Positions 43,828 to 54,500 of a DNA stretch of 64,000 nucleotides are shown here, one piece after another. Every line of letters begins with the position of its first letter. Position 1 is the first letter of the stretch. The DNA is from Acidobacteriota bacterium. GTDB lineage: Bacteria > Acidobacteriota > Terriglobia > Terriglobales > Acidobacteriaceae. Made by a program: the position numbers and the translations under genes. The stretch lies in the NCBI GenBank assembly GCA_003225175.1, contig QIBA01000044.1:45571-109570 (forward strand), written 5' to 3'. The notes under the pieces were generated by a model. That model was not told the origin of the DNA and did not search any database. It was given only the letters and a program-made list of their open reading frames with translations.

Positions 43828-45002
43828 GCGTCTCGCTGGGTTGGCTTGCGGCCACTGTCATTGAAAGTCTCGTTCAAAATTTGCAACGTTTCCCGCGCAC
43901 AGCGTTGCCAGCTGAATTCCGCAGCCCTTGCCAGTCCTTTTGATCGTAAGCGGTCCCGTAAACAGGAATCTTCGAGAGCTCTCCGCATGGTGCCCGCCAT
44001 CTCCTCGATAGAAGCAGGATCAAAATACTCCAGAACGTTCCCGGAAATCTCTGGGAGGCACGAAGTGTTCGCAACCACCGTGGGGACGCCGCACGCCATA
44101 GCCTCTACCATGGGCAGACAGAAACCCTCGTAAAGCGAGGGGATGACGCAGAGAGTTGCGTTTTTGATAAGGAGCGCCAGTTCAGCGTCGGACAATTCGC
44201 CCGTCAAAATAATTTTTTCGCGGTGCGGAGCAGCATTGTGGACTTTGAGAATCTCCTCATGGCCATGTCCCATCGGTCCAGCTAGTACGAGTTGCGTGTC
44301 AAAGCCTGGAGACGTCTCATGAATGAGTTCCCAGGCCTGAATCAAGCGATGGACGTTTTTCCGCAGTTGTACCATTCCATGGTGCAACACAAAAGGCTGC
44401 TGTATGCCTAGTCGACGGAGTAAATCTGCGCTGCTTTCCGGATCTGCCTCACTGGGGTTAAAAAGATCAGAATCGTAGCCTAGATACGTCACATGTACTC
44501 TCTCCGGCTTAACGCCGTAGATTTCAACTAAGTCTCGCTTTGACCAAGAAGAGATCGTAATGATGCGACGAGCGAGTCTCGCGTTGATCCATGTCATCGC
44601 GTGCAACCGTGCGCTGCTCCGATTCATGCCGCTGGGAAGACGCTTCGGGATAGCGTCGAGAATCGTGGCAACAACCGAAGCAGACCACCCCGGCAAGGAG
44701 TGCTGCGCAGTTGGCAGAAATACCAGATCGGCTCCGATTTTAGCCGATTGAAGCGCCATGCCCCCAAGCAACCACAGACCTTTATTCTCCAAAGCTCGCG
44801 TCTCGTGGACATGAAGGAGCGGGCTACGGAAGCGGTTCCGGGCCCAGTTCGCCCCGGAATGTGAAAAGCCGTGAAGCTCAATTCCAGGAAATTCTTGCCC
44901 GACACCCTTTATCCATTCGGAAAGAAGGTGCCGAAGATACACCCCTGTACCAGTACGTCTGAACCTCGCTGACATGAATAACGTATCGACGGCAACAACC
45001 AT
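43824..45002 (-). CDS. GT4-family glycosyltransferase
   Basis: A 392-residue GT-B enzyme: RFRRTGTGVYLRHLLSEW, LVFLPTAQHSLPGW, SWSKRDLVEIYGVKPERVHVTYLG, FVLHHGMVQLRKNVHRLIQAW and the donor site IPSLYEGFCLPMVEAMACGVPTVVA (E-x7-E). Probably adds one sugar of the repeat unit. It overlaps the downstream polymerase gene by four bases and follows the Wzx gene end by ten bases, in a tight operon. Confidence 0.92.
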   Translation of the reverse strand: MVVAVDTLFMSARFRRTGTGVYLRHLLSEWIKGVGQEFPGIELHGFSHSGANWARNRFRSPLLHVHETRALENKGLWLLGGMALQSAKIGADLVFLPTAQHSLPGWSASVVATILDAIPKRLPSGMNRSSARLHAMTWINARLARRIITISSWSKRDLVEIYGVKPERVHVTYLGYDSDLFNPSEADPESSADLLRRLGIQQPFVLHHGMVQLRKNVHRLIQAWELIHETSPGFDTQLVLAGPMGHGHEEILKVHNAAPHREKIILTGELSDAELALLIKNATLCVIPSLYEGFCLPMVEAMACGVPTVVANTSCLPEISGNVLEYFDPASIEEMAGTMRRALEDSCLRDRLRSKGLARAAEFSWQRCARETLQILNETFNDSGRKPTQRDA

Positions 45003-45012
45003 ATCAGTGCTT

Positions 45013-46344
45013 TCACCTTTGAGAGTTGACCATGCGCATTACGAGACTGGGCCTTGCCCGATGCGCTTGATGAGCCAAAGCCCACAACTGAGTGGCTGTA
45101 TTCAGGCCTTCTGTGATGAGCGCTGCCAATGCTGCTCCGACGGCGCCATATTTGGGTACCAGGAGCAATGCCAACATCGAATTCACGGATAGATTTACTG
45201 CAGCAATTCTCGTGATCGTTGAATACATGCCCCGGGAGTTGAATATCGACGTAAGCCCCATGTTCGCCGACCTTATCACCAGAGCGAGGCTGAGAACCAT
45301 CAGGATTGGGTAGGCTTGCAGATACATTGGGAAGAAGCGCTCAAGAAACTCCCTGCTTGCGAGCAATGCAGTTAACGCGAAGCCTCCAATAGCGGCATAT
45401 GCAGGCCACATGGTCCGCAGTACGATACGGATCGCTCGCGCGATACTGTCGTTTCCCGGATTGGCAGCGGAGAGCACCGCGTAAGCTGTCGTCGAAAAAG
45501 AAGAGGGGATCATTAGAGCCGGTTCGATGACTCTGAAGCACGCTGAGTAAAGGCCGAGAGCCACTGCTCCCGAAAACTTAAAAACAAACAAAGTGTCAAG
45601 ACGGAAATAAAGAATAACCAAGGCACTCGTAATGCCAACCGGAAAACTCTCGCGCAAAAGTGACAAAGTCTGGAGAACATCAAATCTCGGCCGCAAACGC
45701 AAGTCCGACTTGGAACAAAACAAAATCAAATTCAGAGCGTCTGCAAGGGGCAAGGCGGCGATCACGAGCAGAAGTGACGCCTTCATGTGAATCGCGGCAG
45801 ATGCAAACAGAACCGAAGCTGCGCTGCTCGCAACGGTCGTACTGAAAATGAGCGACATGGAAAAAAAGCTCTGGAGATAACTCGTAAAGGCCCCTAAGAG
45901 GCTCGAGAAGAGAATGGAGAGGCCCGCAATCAGGCCAAGAAAGACTTCAAAGCTTCCTTTGGCGAGGAGGAAAAGCGCTCCTGCGGCCACACCATAAAAG
46001 CAAACCGCTAGAAGCAGCTTGCTGCCCAGAATCCACTTCAACAGTTCCCCCCGCTCCGCTGTCGGGGTTTGGGTGAATTTGCGGATTGAGATCGTATCGA
46101 TTCCGAAATCGGAGAACATCCGTAGAATCTCTACGATCGCAATCACCAAGGACAGTTTGCCAAAGGATTCGGGACCATACGTGCGTGCGATGGCCAGGAG
46201 AATTCCTACTCGCGTCAGGCCCGAAATTGCGCGCACCGCCACCGACGACGCAGAATTTACAAACTGCGACTCCCCGCTACTGTTCCAGAGCAGGCCAGAG
46301 AATCTCCTCTGAACCGAAACGGATCTGGCCTCGATTTCGCTCAT
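45013..46344 (-). CDS. Wzx-type polysaccharide flippase
   Basis: A 443-residue integral membrane protein with about 12-14 helices, no other domain, and the MATE/MVF-like pattern of repeat-unit flippases (RVGILLAIARTYGPESFGKLSLVIAIVEIL, FKFSGAVALGLYSACFRVIEP, VPKYGAVGAALAALITEG). It would flip undecaprenyl-diphosphate repeats across the inner membrane before polymerisation. Its start overlaps the end of the methyltransferase gene by four bases (ATGA). Confidence 0.9.
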   Translation of the reverse strand: MSEIEARSVSVQRRFSGLLWNSSGESQFVNSASSVAVRAISGLTRVGILLAIARTYGPESFGKLSLVIAIVEILRMFSDFGIDTISIRKFTQTPTAERGELLKWILGSKLLLAVCFYGVAAGALFLLAKGSFEVFLGLIAGLSILFSSLLGAFTSYLQSFFSMSLIFSTTVASSAASVLFASAAIHMKASLLLVIAALPLADALNLILFCSKSDLRLRPRFDVLQTLSLLRESFPVGITSALVILYFRLDTLFVFKFSGAVALGLYSACFRVIEPALMIPSSFSTTAYAVLSAANPGNDSIARAIRIVLRTMWPAYAAIGGFALTALLASREFLERFFPMYLQAYPILMVLSLALVIRSANMGLTSIFNSRGMYSTITRIAAVNLSVNSMLALLLVPKYGAVGAALAALITEGLNTATQLWALAHQAHRARPSLVMRMVNSQR

Positions 46345-47042
46345 TTACGTGCGACAGCGACGACGTCCCCGCGATTTGTGAATCCCCATAGCCACAAATG
46401 GCGCACAAAGGCACCGATACGTTTGTGCAGGGCTCGTCCATATGCAGTGTGTTTGTCCTCGTAGCAGTTCACCGCACCAAAGCCAACCTCTCTCAGGATT
46501 CCATCCAGCAAACGGGCCGGATAGAACCGCACGTGTGTCAGATCGAGCCAAAAGACTTCGGTCAATATAAGAAGATTCTTGGGATTCGGCGTGACCAGGA
46601 CCAGCGTACCGCCGCTCTTAAGAACTCGATACGACTCACGAACCAACTGCAGCGCCTCCGGTGGGTGCAGATGCTCAATCACATGCGAGCAGACAACACC
46701 GCCAGTCGAGGCATCTTCAAGTTCGCCAAGATGCCGGAAGATGTCACTCTCCACAACTTTTAAGCCTCTTTCTCGGCACACTTGTAACGCGGGAGGGAAA
46801 GCCTCGACACCGTAGTTTGCGACACCAATTGAGGTGAGCAATTCCAACATCGTTCCGCGACCGCAACCAAGATCGATAACCGGGCCGGGCGCATTGTTGA
46901 AATGTTTCGCAAGTTCCCGCTGTTGCCTATGGAATAACTCCTCATCGGCACGATAGCGGCACAGATCGATGCCCAGATCGTTGAAGCTGGGTTTTTCTCG
47001 GCCACTCTCAATTCCCAAAACGCACCTGCCGCTAGCTGCCAT
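46341..47042 (-). CDS. Class I SAM-dependent methyltransferase
   Basis: A 233-residue protein with Rossmann motif I VIDLGCGRGTMLELL, acidic motif II NYGVEAF, motif IV VVCSHVIEHLHPPEAL and LKSGGTLVLVTPNP. It resembles ubiquinone/sugar methyltransferases of glycan loci, so it may methylate a sugar of the repeat or an end group. Located between the Wzz gene (175-base gap with no gene, 47043-47217) and Wzx. Confidence 0.88.
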   Translation of the reverse strand: MAASGRCVLGIESGREKPSFNDLGIDLCRYRADEELFHRQQRELAKHFNNAPGPVIDLGCGRGTMLELLTSIGVANYGVEAFPPALQVCRERGLKVVESDIFRHLGELEDASTGGVVCSHVIEHLHPPEALQLVRESYRVLKSGGTLVLVTPNPKNLLILTEVFWLDLTHVRFYPARLLDGILREVGFGAVNCYEDKHTAYGRALHKRIGAFVRHLWLWGFTNRGDVVAVARK

Positions 47043-47217
47043 CGGATCCCTCCAGGTCTTACAAGCAAAAGCTCAGTCCGGCTCCATGAGCCGCTCTGCT
47101 GCAGCATGCAGAAGACAAGCACCTCTTCCCTCCACCTGGCATGCCGTCTGTCCACTTTCCACGGACTTGCTGACCGCGATTCCTCGGAGAAACCGACACT
47201 GCAGGGAAAACAAGACC

Positions 47218-48615
47218 TTACTTCAACGCTGCGTCGTCGTCGTGCCGCGAAGGACCCCAACCTATGGGAGCTTCAACAGAAAGTCTTCCGGCGCCGTTTC
47301 TGCCAAGTCTCGGAATCCTCGCACTGACCGTCGTAAGTACTTCTTGCGCGAACATCTTTCTGGGGTTACTGGAATCGGTCAGTTCCCAAGTTGTCTTGGC
47401 AAACACCCACCCTGTGCCTATACCGACAGCCAGAGCAGTTCCTAGAAAAATAATGAGCAAGCGTGGCGGAAATGACTGCTTATCAGGGATGTTTGGAAGA
47501 TCGAGTACTTTGACTGTTGGAATCTCTTTCGCTTCCTGAACTTTTGCCAGTTCGTATTGCTTTGTCAATGTCTCAAAAACCGCCTCCTGTACCCTTGTCC
47601 GGCGATACAGGTCAGCATAGGTAACACCCAATAGAGGGAGCTTACGGATCGAAGGATAAAGTGAGTCTGACCCTTGGGCGGAAGATGCCGACGCATCCTC
47701 GTCCTTGCCGCCGATTTTTTCGAGCTGGTCCTTGAGTTCATTGATCCGCGCCTGTACTGAGCGAACACGCACATTATTATTGGTGTAAATCTGCCTGAGG
47801 CCCTGGAGTTCTGATTCCGCGGCAATGAGTTCTCCTTGGAGAGTAGCTGCTGCTGCAACCATCGCCTTGCCTTGTTCTTTGATATCGATCGCAGTATTCT
47901 TGCTGGAGAATTGGCTGAACTCCTTTTCCGCTGCCTCGAGGTCTTTATTCACCGATTGCAGACGCTCCTCGAGGAACATGCGTTCACGGCGCGCAGCGGA
48001 GGTGCTTAGTTCCGCAACTAAGCTGTTGAGTTCTTCGACGTATGCCTCGCCCATTGCTGCGGCGCGCTTCGGGTCGTGGTCAGTCACGCCAATGGTGATG
48101 ATTTGGCTCTTTCGGTCAACGGATATGGAGGTGTGATCAGCCAGATCTTTCCGGGCATCCGCCATGCGGCGCTCGCCGTAGAGCTTTTTCAAGTCGAACT
48201 GCTGGATCAACTTGTCTTGGACGGTGCGACTCGAGAGGATGCCAACAAAAATGTCACTTGTGTTCTTGAGGCTGAGCCCAAGGACATCGCCAGCGATTCC
48301 TCCTAGTGCCCCACCCCCGCCCCCGCTGCCCATCGCCGCTAGGGCAGTAGCGAAGCCCGATGCTGACTGATTGTCCGGTGGCATCAATCGGAAAGTGGAT
48401 TCGTATCTAGCGGGGATAAGAAATGCGACTACGGTGCTGGCAAGCAGAGCGTACAGTGCGAGGCGGAGAAGGACTCGTCGATGTGCCCAAATCAGCCATA
48501 GGGATGCGAGGGTCTTCCCATCTGAAGGCTCCGGCTGCGCCGGAGTTCTCGGAATGTCCTTATCCGGCAACCCACGTCCAGGCTGACGAACGGGAGCCAC
48601 ACTCGAGTAGCTCAT
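47218..48615 (-). CDS. Wzz/GNVR chain-length determinant protein
   Basis: A 465-residue inner-membrane polysaccharide co-polymerase: N-terminal Wzz domain with helix LALYALLASTVVAFLIPARYES, a glycine run (GSGGGGGALGGIAG), a long periplasmic coiled-coil (about 190-310, ERLQSVNKDLEAAEKEFSQF, TNNNVRVRSVQARINELKDQL), then the GNVR region and second helix LLIIFLGTALAVGIGTGWVF. It sets polymer length with Wzy. No BY-kinase (Walker A, Tyr tail) is fused or encoded nearby, unlike Wzc systems. Confidence 0.93.
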   Translation of the reverse strand: MSYSSVAPVRQPGRGLPDKDIPRTPAQPEPSDGKTLASLWLIWAHRRVLLRLALYALLASTVVAFLIPARYESTFRLMPPDNQSASGFATALAAMGSGGGGGALGGIAGDVLGLSLKNTSDIFVGILSSRTVQDKLIQQFDLKKLYGERRMADARKDLADHTSISVDRKSQIITIGVTDHDPKRAAAMGEAYVEELNSLVAELSTSAARRERMFLEERLQSVNKDLEAAEKEFSQFSSKNTAIDIKEQGKAMVAAAATLQGELIAAESELQGLRQIYTNNNVRVRSVQARINELKDQLEKIGGKDEDASASSAQGSDSLYPSIRKLPLLGVTYADLYRRTRVQEAVFETLTKQYELAKVQEAKEIPTVKVLDLPNIPDKQSFPPRLLIIFLGTALAVGIGTGWVFAKTTWELTDSSNPRKMFAQEVLTTVSARIPRLGRNGAGRLSVEAPIGWGPSRHDDDAALK

Positions 48616-48730
48616 AGCCTCTCTCCTGCGGGCAACACAGGCGGTCGTGCCTCGCCTGTGGTCATTGAGCTGAACGGCATCGCCAACGGGAAGCGCAGTG
48701 TCCGAATCGCTGTCAGGTTTTGCGCCAATC

Positions 48731-51589
48731 TCACTTGGTTCCCCCGCCTATGAGCCGAAGGTGCTCAGGCCGGTAAGTTATTTGAACCGAGGACGAAACA
48801 TTATTCTGCGGAACTCCGCTTAAAACGGGAAATGCCCAGTGCTCGTACTGCACTGTAGCGGAAGCATAGACGTCAGAACGCAGATTAAAGCTCCCCCCCA
48901 GGGAAAAGTCTTGATAACGTCCGCCTTGTAGAAACTCCTGATCGACGACACCCTCCCTATAACCGAGTTGGAACGAGTTCTTCGCAGATAGCCAAATTGT
49001 CGATGCGGCGCTGACCCCTCGCCCATCCCTACCGATCCAGTCTCCTATAATATTGCCGTTCTTGGTAAAGCCATCCCGATAAGTAGCGTTGAAGTAAAAA
49101 TATCCCTTACCAGCTCCATAGCTCGGTACATCTGTGTATACACCTTCCACTCGCAGATCCACTCGGGGCAGCCCGGGGAGCCTTGCTGCATAGATTCCCG
49201 ACCGCATTGCCGACATTCGAGGAAAAAATATAGGCGAAATCTCGTCCTCGCTGAACTCTTCCGCGTACCATGTCAACCGATCACGGAGTCTTGGAATGCG
49301 ATACATCACATCAAAGCCAGAGCGTCGATCTCCGGGCTTTTTCGCGTCACCCGCGGAGTAGTTTGCTGCAGTAAAAGTCGTGCGAAACAGATACCCCGCC
49401 GTCAGGGAATAACCACTTCCTCCGAAAATTCCTGTTTTTGTTAGCCCAAACTCAAAATTCGGAGTGGGCTTGAAGCTGAAGCGCTGTCCTTGAATAAATG
49501 GCTGAGTGCCCAAATTGGGACCACGCAACCCGCTCGATGTAAAAATGAAATGTTGCCCATCAGTCTGACCGAGAAAGATGTCATACCGCAGTGGGCCGAG
49601 AAATTTTGACAACAAAGGAACTTGCGTGGGTGATGTGCTGTTCAGCCGAATCATATTTAGCGGTTCCGAGTTATTGGTGAACATGAGCGGACCGCCTGTA
49701 CCCGGCCCCCACCACAGACTCTGCGACCCGAGCGTTACGAGGGAATTGCCAAAGTTTAGTCCAATATATGCGTCCACCACGCGGAATCGATTTTCTGCTG
49801 GGAACGCACTATTCAATTGCGGAGTACCGGGACCGGTGCCCAGGTTTGCAACTGCCTCTGCGGCTGTGATTTGCGCCTTCACCTGAGGAGAGAAGTCCGG
49901 ATTAGCAGGTGCATGCTGATATTCACCTTGAAAATAGAACACCAGCGGGCCGGAAGTGGCGCGAGCGGAGAAGCCGGTGATGCTGTTGAAGCCTCGACCA
50001 TATGGCCGGCCGTAGTCGTTGTACAGCGTCTGGCCGAAGTGGTATCCGTCTCTCAATACGGAGCCAGCAATTTCTGTTGCCCGAGTGTACACGGATTCGA
50101 GCACGAGACTGCGATTATCAGAGTTTCCCGCCCAAACCTCTGATTCCCGCGCAAACTCCTGCTGAAGCGACGTAACTATTGATTGAATGTCTGGGGACGC
50201 ATCGTAGAGATCCGAATTCTCGGCAGCTTCGGCAGCGATACGGGCACACTCTAGCCGGGTAAACGGTCGTTCAGAATCGAAATTGCTGTGTATGAAGCCC
50301 AGCCCCGCGAGCCGGTCTATCACTGGATAGACCCAGCTCTCAAGCGGAACATAAGCAGATCCTGAGTGCTCTGCGCCCCTTGAGCCTTCGCGTACGAAAG
50401 TGCCATATTCTGCGCCAGGAAGCTCGGGGTTGTGGTGATCTCGATAGATCTTTTTGCCGATCAGGTAGCCGAAGGCACTGCCGACCAGAACATCGGAGGA
50501 ATAGTGCTGCTGTGCAGTAATACGGGCCACCGATACAGCCGAGGCCAAACCGTAAGAGGCGATCTGCATCAACGGATTCGGGTACTCTCGCGCCAGAACG
50601 GAGGCAAGCGCCCAGCTATCGATCGCATGAGCGGACGGGAAGCTACTGCCTCCTTTGCCAATGTGGCCAAAATGATCGCCCTCGAACGGGCGCTGCCGGC
50701 CAACGACCACTTTCAGCGCTTCGGCTACGAGCGTCGCATTGATAAACGCTTCGCCGGCGAGCAAACCAGTTTCGCGCTGGTGATCATTGTGGCTGATGAG
50801 GCCCAGACCGTACATGCCAGCACCTGCACCGATGAAGCTGTAAAGTCCCAAATTCGAGACCTGCCTGCTCGTGTCGATCCGCCCAGGATTGGACAACCGC
50901 TTGGAGATATCGCGATCCGTAGCGATAAGACTTCCCGTTACGATTCCAAACGGGATCGCCCAGGTCGCATCGCTGTCACGCAGCTTAAACGGGCTTGTCC
51001 AGATGTGCATCTGATCGAATGCCAGATTCTTCAGAAAGTTAGCTTCGGTGGTGGGAGTCCGACCCGGTTCGTATACGCGAAGGCTCGGTTGCAGATTAGC
51101 GCTATCCGCTATGCGATGAAGCTGCTCGCAATATGCATCAGTGCAGGATGACGGGTTCACTGCGACTACAGGTACTTGCAGCACCTGTGCTTGACTCCCG
51201 CCCTGCAGTGACACGGGCTGCACGATTTCTCGCTGAACGCGCGGAAGCTCCTCTGCCGAATCCCTCGCCGAATTGCTTGACCTCGTGTTTATTTGAGGCG
51301 ATGCCTGGCTGGGATGGCGTCGGTCGTGAGATTGTTTCACTTTGGAACTGGCGCTGTTCGGATTGGCTCCAACCTCGTCGTCCTCGGCGAGGCGGCGCAA
51401 AGCCTCTTTGTAGTCTGTTGGCGAATCCTCCGTCGACGAATCAGCAGCAGGCAAGGGGTCTGACGCGGCCTTCAACTGATCACGATAAGAGTATCGCGTG
51501 CCAATATCCGAGGAGTCCGCGCTTTGAGCCAAGGACTGGAGACCGCATGTCATGATTCCAACCGCGAGAATCGGAATGGAGAACCGCAC
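48731..51589 (-). CDS. Fusion of PAP2 phosphatase and Wzi-like capsule assembly barrel
   Basis: A 952-residue exported protein. Signal peptide about 1-22 and a Ser-rich linker are followed by a PAP2 domain with the whole catalytic triad of motifs: KVVVGRQRP (293-301), PSAH (318-321) and ARITAQQHYSSDV (355-367). Residues about 450-950 match Wzi-type outer-membrane barrels: VTLGSQSLWWGPGTGGPLMF, NMIRLNSTSPTQVP, LRYDIFLGQTDGQHF. PAP2 could dephosphorylate undecaprenyl diphosphate or another periplasmic phosphate while the Wzi part anchors polymer at the cell surface. Next to the SLBB exporter gene (6 bases), so it is part of the export apparatus. Confidence 0.88.
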   Translation of the reverse strand: MRFSIPILAVGIMTCGLQSLAQSADSSDIGTRYSYRDQLKAASDPLPAADSSTEDSPTDYKEALRRLAEDDEVGANPNSASSKVKQSHDRRHPSQASPQINTRSSNSARDSAEELPRVQREIVQPVSLQGGSQAQVLQVPVVAVNPSSCTDAYCEQLHRIADSANLQPSLRVYEPGRTPTTEANFLKNLAFDQMHIWTSPFKLRDSDATWAIPFGIVTGSLIATDRDISKRLSNPGRIDTSRQVSNLGLYSFIGAGAGMYGLGLISHNDHQRETGLLAGEAFINATLVAEALKVVVGRQRPFEGDHFGHIGKGGSSFPSAHAIDSWALASVLAREYPNPLMQIASYGLASAVSVARITAQQHYSSDVLVGSAFGYLIGKKIYRDHHNPELPGAEYGTFVREGSRGAEHSGSAYVPLESWVYPVIDRLAGLGFIHSNFDSERPFTRLECARIAAEAAENSDLYDASPDIQSIVTSLQQEFARESEVWAGNSDNRSLVLESVYTRATEIAGSVLRDGYHFGQTLYNDYGRPYGRGFNSITGFSARATSGPLVFYFQGEYQHAPANPDFSPQVKAQITAAEAVANLGTGPGTPQLNSAFPAENRFRVVDAYIGLNFGNSLVTLGSQSLWWGPGTGGPLMFTNNSEPLNMIRLNSTSPTQVPLLSKFLGPLRYDIFLGQTDGQHFIFTSSGLRGPNLGTQPFIQGQRFSFKPTPNFEFGLTKTGIFGGSGYSLTAGYLFRTTFTAANYSAGDAKKPGDRRSGFDVMYRIPRLRDRLTWYAEEFSEDEISPIFFPRMSAMRSGIYAARLPGLPRVDLRVEGVYTDVPSYGAGKGYFYFNATYRDGFTKNGNIIGDWIGRDGRGVSAASTIWLSAKNSFQLGYREGVVDQEFLQGGRYQDFSLGGSFNLRSDVYASATVQYEHWAFPVLSGVPQNNVSSSVQITYRPEHLRLIGGGTK

Positions 51590-51595
51590 AGGTAT

Positions 51596-54500
51596 CTAGA
51601 ACACTCCTACAGCTTTGGCAGTGACGGCGATGGACGAAATTATTTGCGCCGATTCGAGCAGGGTCTTGAACACCGGCGTGCCGCCCAGCAGCTTTTCAGG
51701 AACGACTACAGTATCGCCAGGTCGAAGAACGGTGCTGAGAACGCTCTGATGCCAAAAGCCGCTTGTCCCACCTTCGCGTCCGACAATCGAGCCGTCGGCT
51801 CGAACGACAAAAATCGATTTCTTGTTTGCTAACTCAGACACGCCGCCAGATTGCTTCAAATACCACTCTGCGTTTTTTCCGGGTTGGTACGTAACAGCGG
51901 TTGGGTTATAGACTTGACCCGTCACCATTACCTGGGTGGGACGCTTGGGAATTACGATTATGTCGCCTTTCCTTAGTTCCACATCCTGCGGGCCACCTTG
52001 CCACTTGCTGATATCCCCGTTGATTCTAACTACTAGCCTTCCGACTGGAGGCTCATTCTTAAGGCGATCGATTAATTGTTGCTGCTGCAGAGAAGCAGAC
52101 TGTGCCACCAAGGCCGCCTCCGCCGGACTCGTGCCAGGCTTGTATTTTGGCTGGTTCGCGCTTTCCGCCTGCAAGCGCGAGATCAGGTCGATGCGATTCT
52201 GCTCTTCCATCACTCGCAGAGCATCACGACTCAGGACAATTCCCTGCGGGTACGCATCCGGCCCGAAGCCGCCAGCACGTTTCAAAACAGAACTAAGTCG
52301 TTCCCCTTCTTTGATTCCGTAAACACTCGGGTGCATCACCTCGCCCTTGACAGTAAGAGTCGCACCTACATTGTTGAAGCCGGCGATTGGACGAATCGTT
52401 AATGTGTCCCCGTCCCGAAGTGAAACATCTGCATCTCTCGAGGCGAACGCCTTTGCGATTTCCACTTGCTCGTGTTGACCCTGTATCTTCGCCCCGTCTT
52501 GAACAACATATCGCGATAGGTCCGCGAGATCGATGTATGCGCTTCTCTTGAAGCCACCCGCCAAACGTACTAGCTCAGTGGCGGTCATGCCGGAGCCAAG
52601 CGGATACTTTCCAGGACGCTCGACTTCACCTTCGATCTTAACCGACGCAGGATCAGCTTTTGTAAGATCGCGATGAATAATCAGGCGGTCTTTCGGTTGA
52701 AGCAGAAGATTGTTTGCAGGATCTCCTCTTAGCGCAGCCTCTAGACTGATACTTGCGACTTCCGTTTTCCCGTTTTGGCGCCGGAATACCTGTGCATCTG
52801 ATAGCAGTGCATCGCGCGTCAAACCTCCCGCAAGATATACGGCGTCACGAATGTGTAAATCGCCACTAGTTCTGTGGATGCCAGGCTTGCGAACTTCTCC
52901 TGAAACCGTAATTTCAGGAGGATCTTCAAAATCGTAACGGCTGAATACGCGAATGGTGTCCAGCGACTGAAGGAGTAAGTCGGACTTTGGATCTCCTTTT
53001 AAGGCTTCGTCCAAGTTGAATGCAATGACAGAGGGCCGGAAATCCGGAGCTGATAGACGGATGACCTCCGCATGGCGCCGCGACGGCTCAGGAAGCATAT
53101 CGCTGTAGGAGTGCAGCAAGTCGGAAATCTTCATTCCTTCTCGATAACCGTACTTGCCAGGACGAAACACGTGACCATCCAAGTAGATTGCCTGTTGAGC
53201 ATAAGGAAGAATGGGAAAGATTCTTACGCGGTCCCCATCCTGTACTCTGAATGAAGCAAGAGCCTTACTGACCTGGTCCGCGCTGTCCGAATTCGGCAAA
53301 TCAAGGCTCAACATCGTCCGATTCTGATGCGCTTGCACTCGCTCAATCTCTATGTGGCGAAGGGCTGATGAGGGAAGAAGGCCTCCTGCAAGCTCAAGAA
53401 CTTCGTCCAGCGAATTTTCGCGCAGCAGTTCGTAGCGAGCGGGACGACGAACCATTCCGTCGACTGCAACCTCCGGTCGGGCTGGCGGAACTTGAATTGA
53501 ATCGCCAGCTTCAAGCCGCTTAACATCGGAGTTCACCCCGTGCAGCAACAGTTCATAGAGGTCAACTTCCTCCAGCAACTGCTTTCCACGATAGTGCCTT
53601 ACGACGCGCAGCGATCCCTTTGATGTCGGACCTCCCGCCAAGTACACGGCATTCAGAGCAGTCGACAGTGAACTCACATCGTACGGACCGGGATTGGCGA
53701 CATCGCCCACGACATAGACGCGGACGGTGCGCAGCCGAGCGAGAGAGATATCGGTCTGAACATCCCGAAACTGGTTGCGAAGCTGTTTCTGGACGGCCTG
53801 CTGTACTTCGCCGAGGGTCTTGCCAGCAACGAGAACCGTTCCAACCTCGGGCAGCGATAATCTACCTTCACGGTCCACCACACGCTGAAGCCGTTGTGAT
53901 ACGGAGCCCCATAAATCGACGTTGACGCCGTCCCCAGGACCGATTACATAATCAGGACCAACAGGAACATCCATGGGAAGCTGATCTACGTTGCCCGTCC
54001 CATTCTGGAATACGCTCGCGCCGAAGCGCTCCAGATTCTTGCCCTGCGCGGGCAACTGTTCATACAGGTCATAGAGAGACGGCACCATGGCGTAAGGGTT
54101 GGGTTTCTTTCGGAATGTGCGATCTGAATCCTGTACTCCCGAAGCTGTCATAACCCGAGGCACAGATGAGGCAGGCTGGTTCGCGCGCGCAAGCACTTCG
54201 CGCTCAGAGGGTAACGCTGGCTCGGGCGCTATCGTCGGCACGAGAAGAGACGACGGAGTGACAGCAGACCGGCTCGAGAGCCCTGCGCTTCCGGAACCTC
54301 CCAGATCTGCTGAGGCGGTCAGCAATTGCGGCAATTCACTCGGAGTGATGCGGGGCAGGGTGCGATCATCGGGACTAAGAGTGCCTGGCCCGCTATCCGG
54401 CGAAGGACCTGCATTCTCCGCTGGCGCACCTGCCCGCACGAGGGGCCTTCGGTTACTCTCCCCACCTGCTCCATCGGCTTCTCTTTGTTTGCTCTCCTGG

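Noticed and set aside
50432..51151. Plus-strand 239-codon frame inside the PAP2-Wzi gene
   Set aside because: Overlaps the PAP2 catalytic motifs on the other strand.
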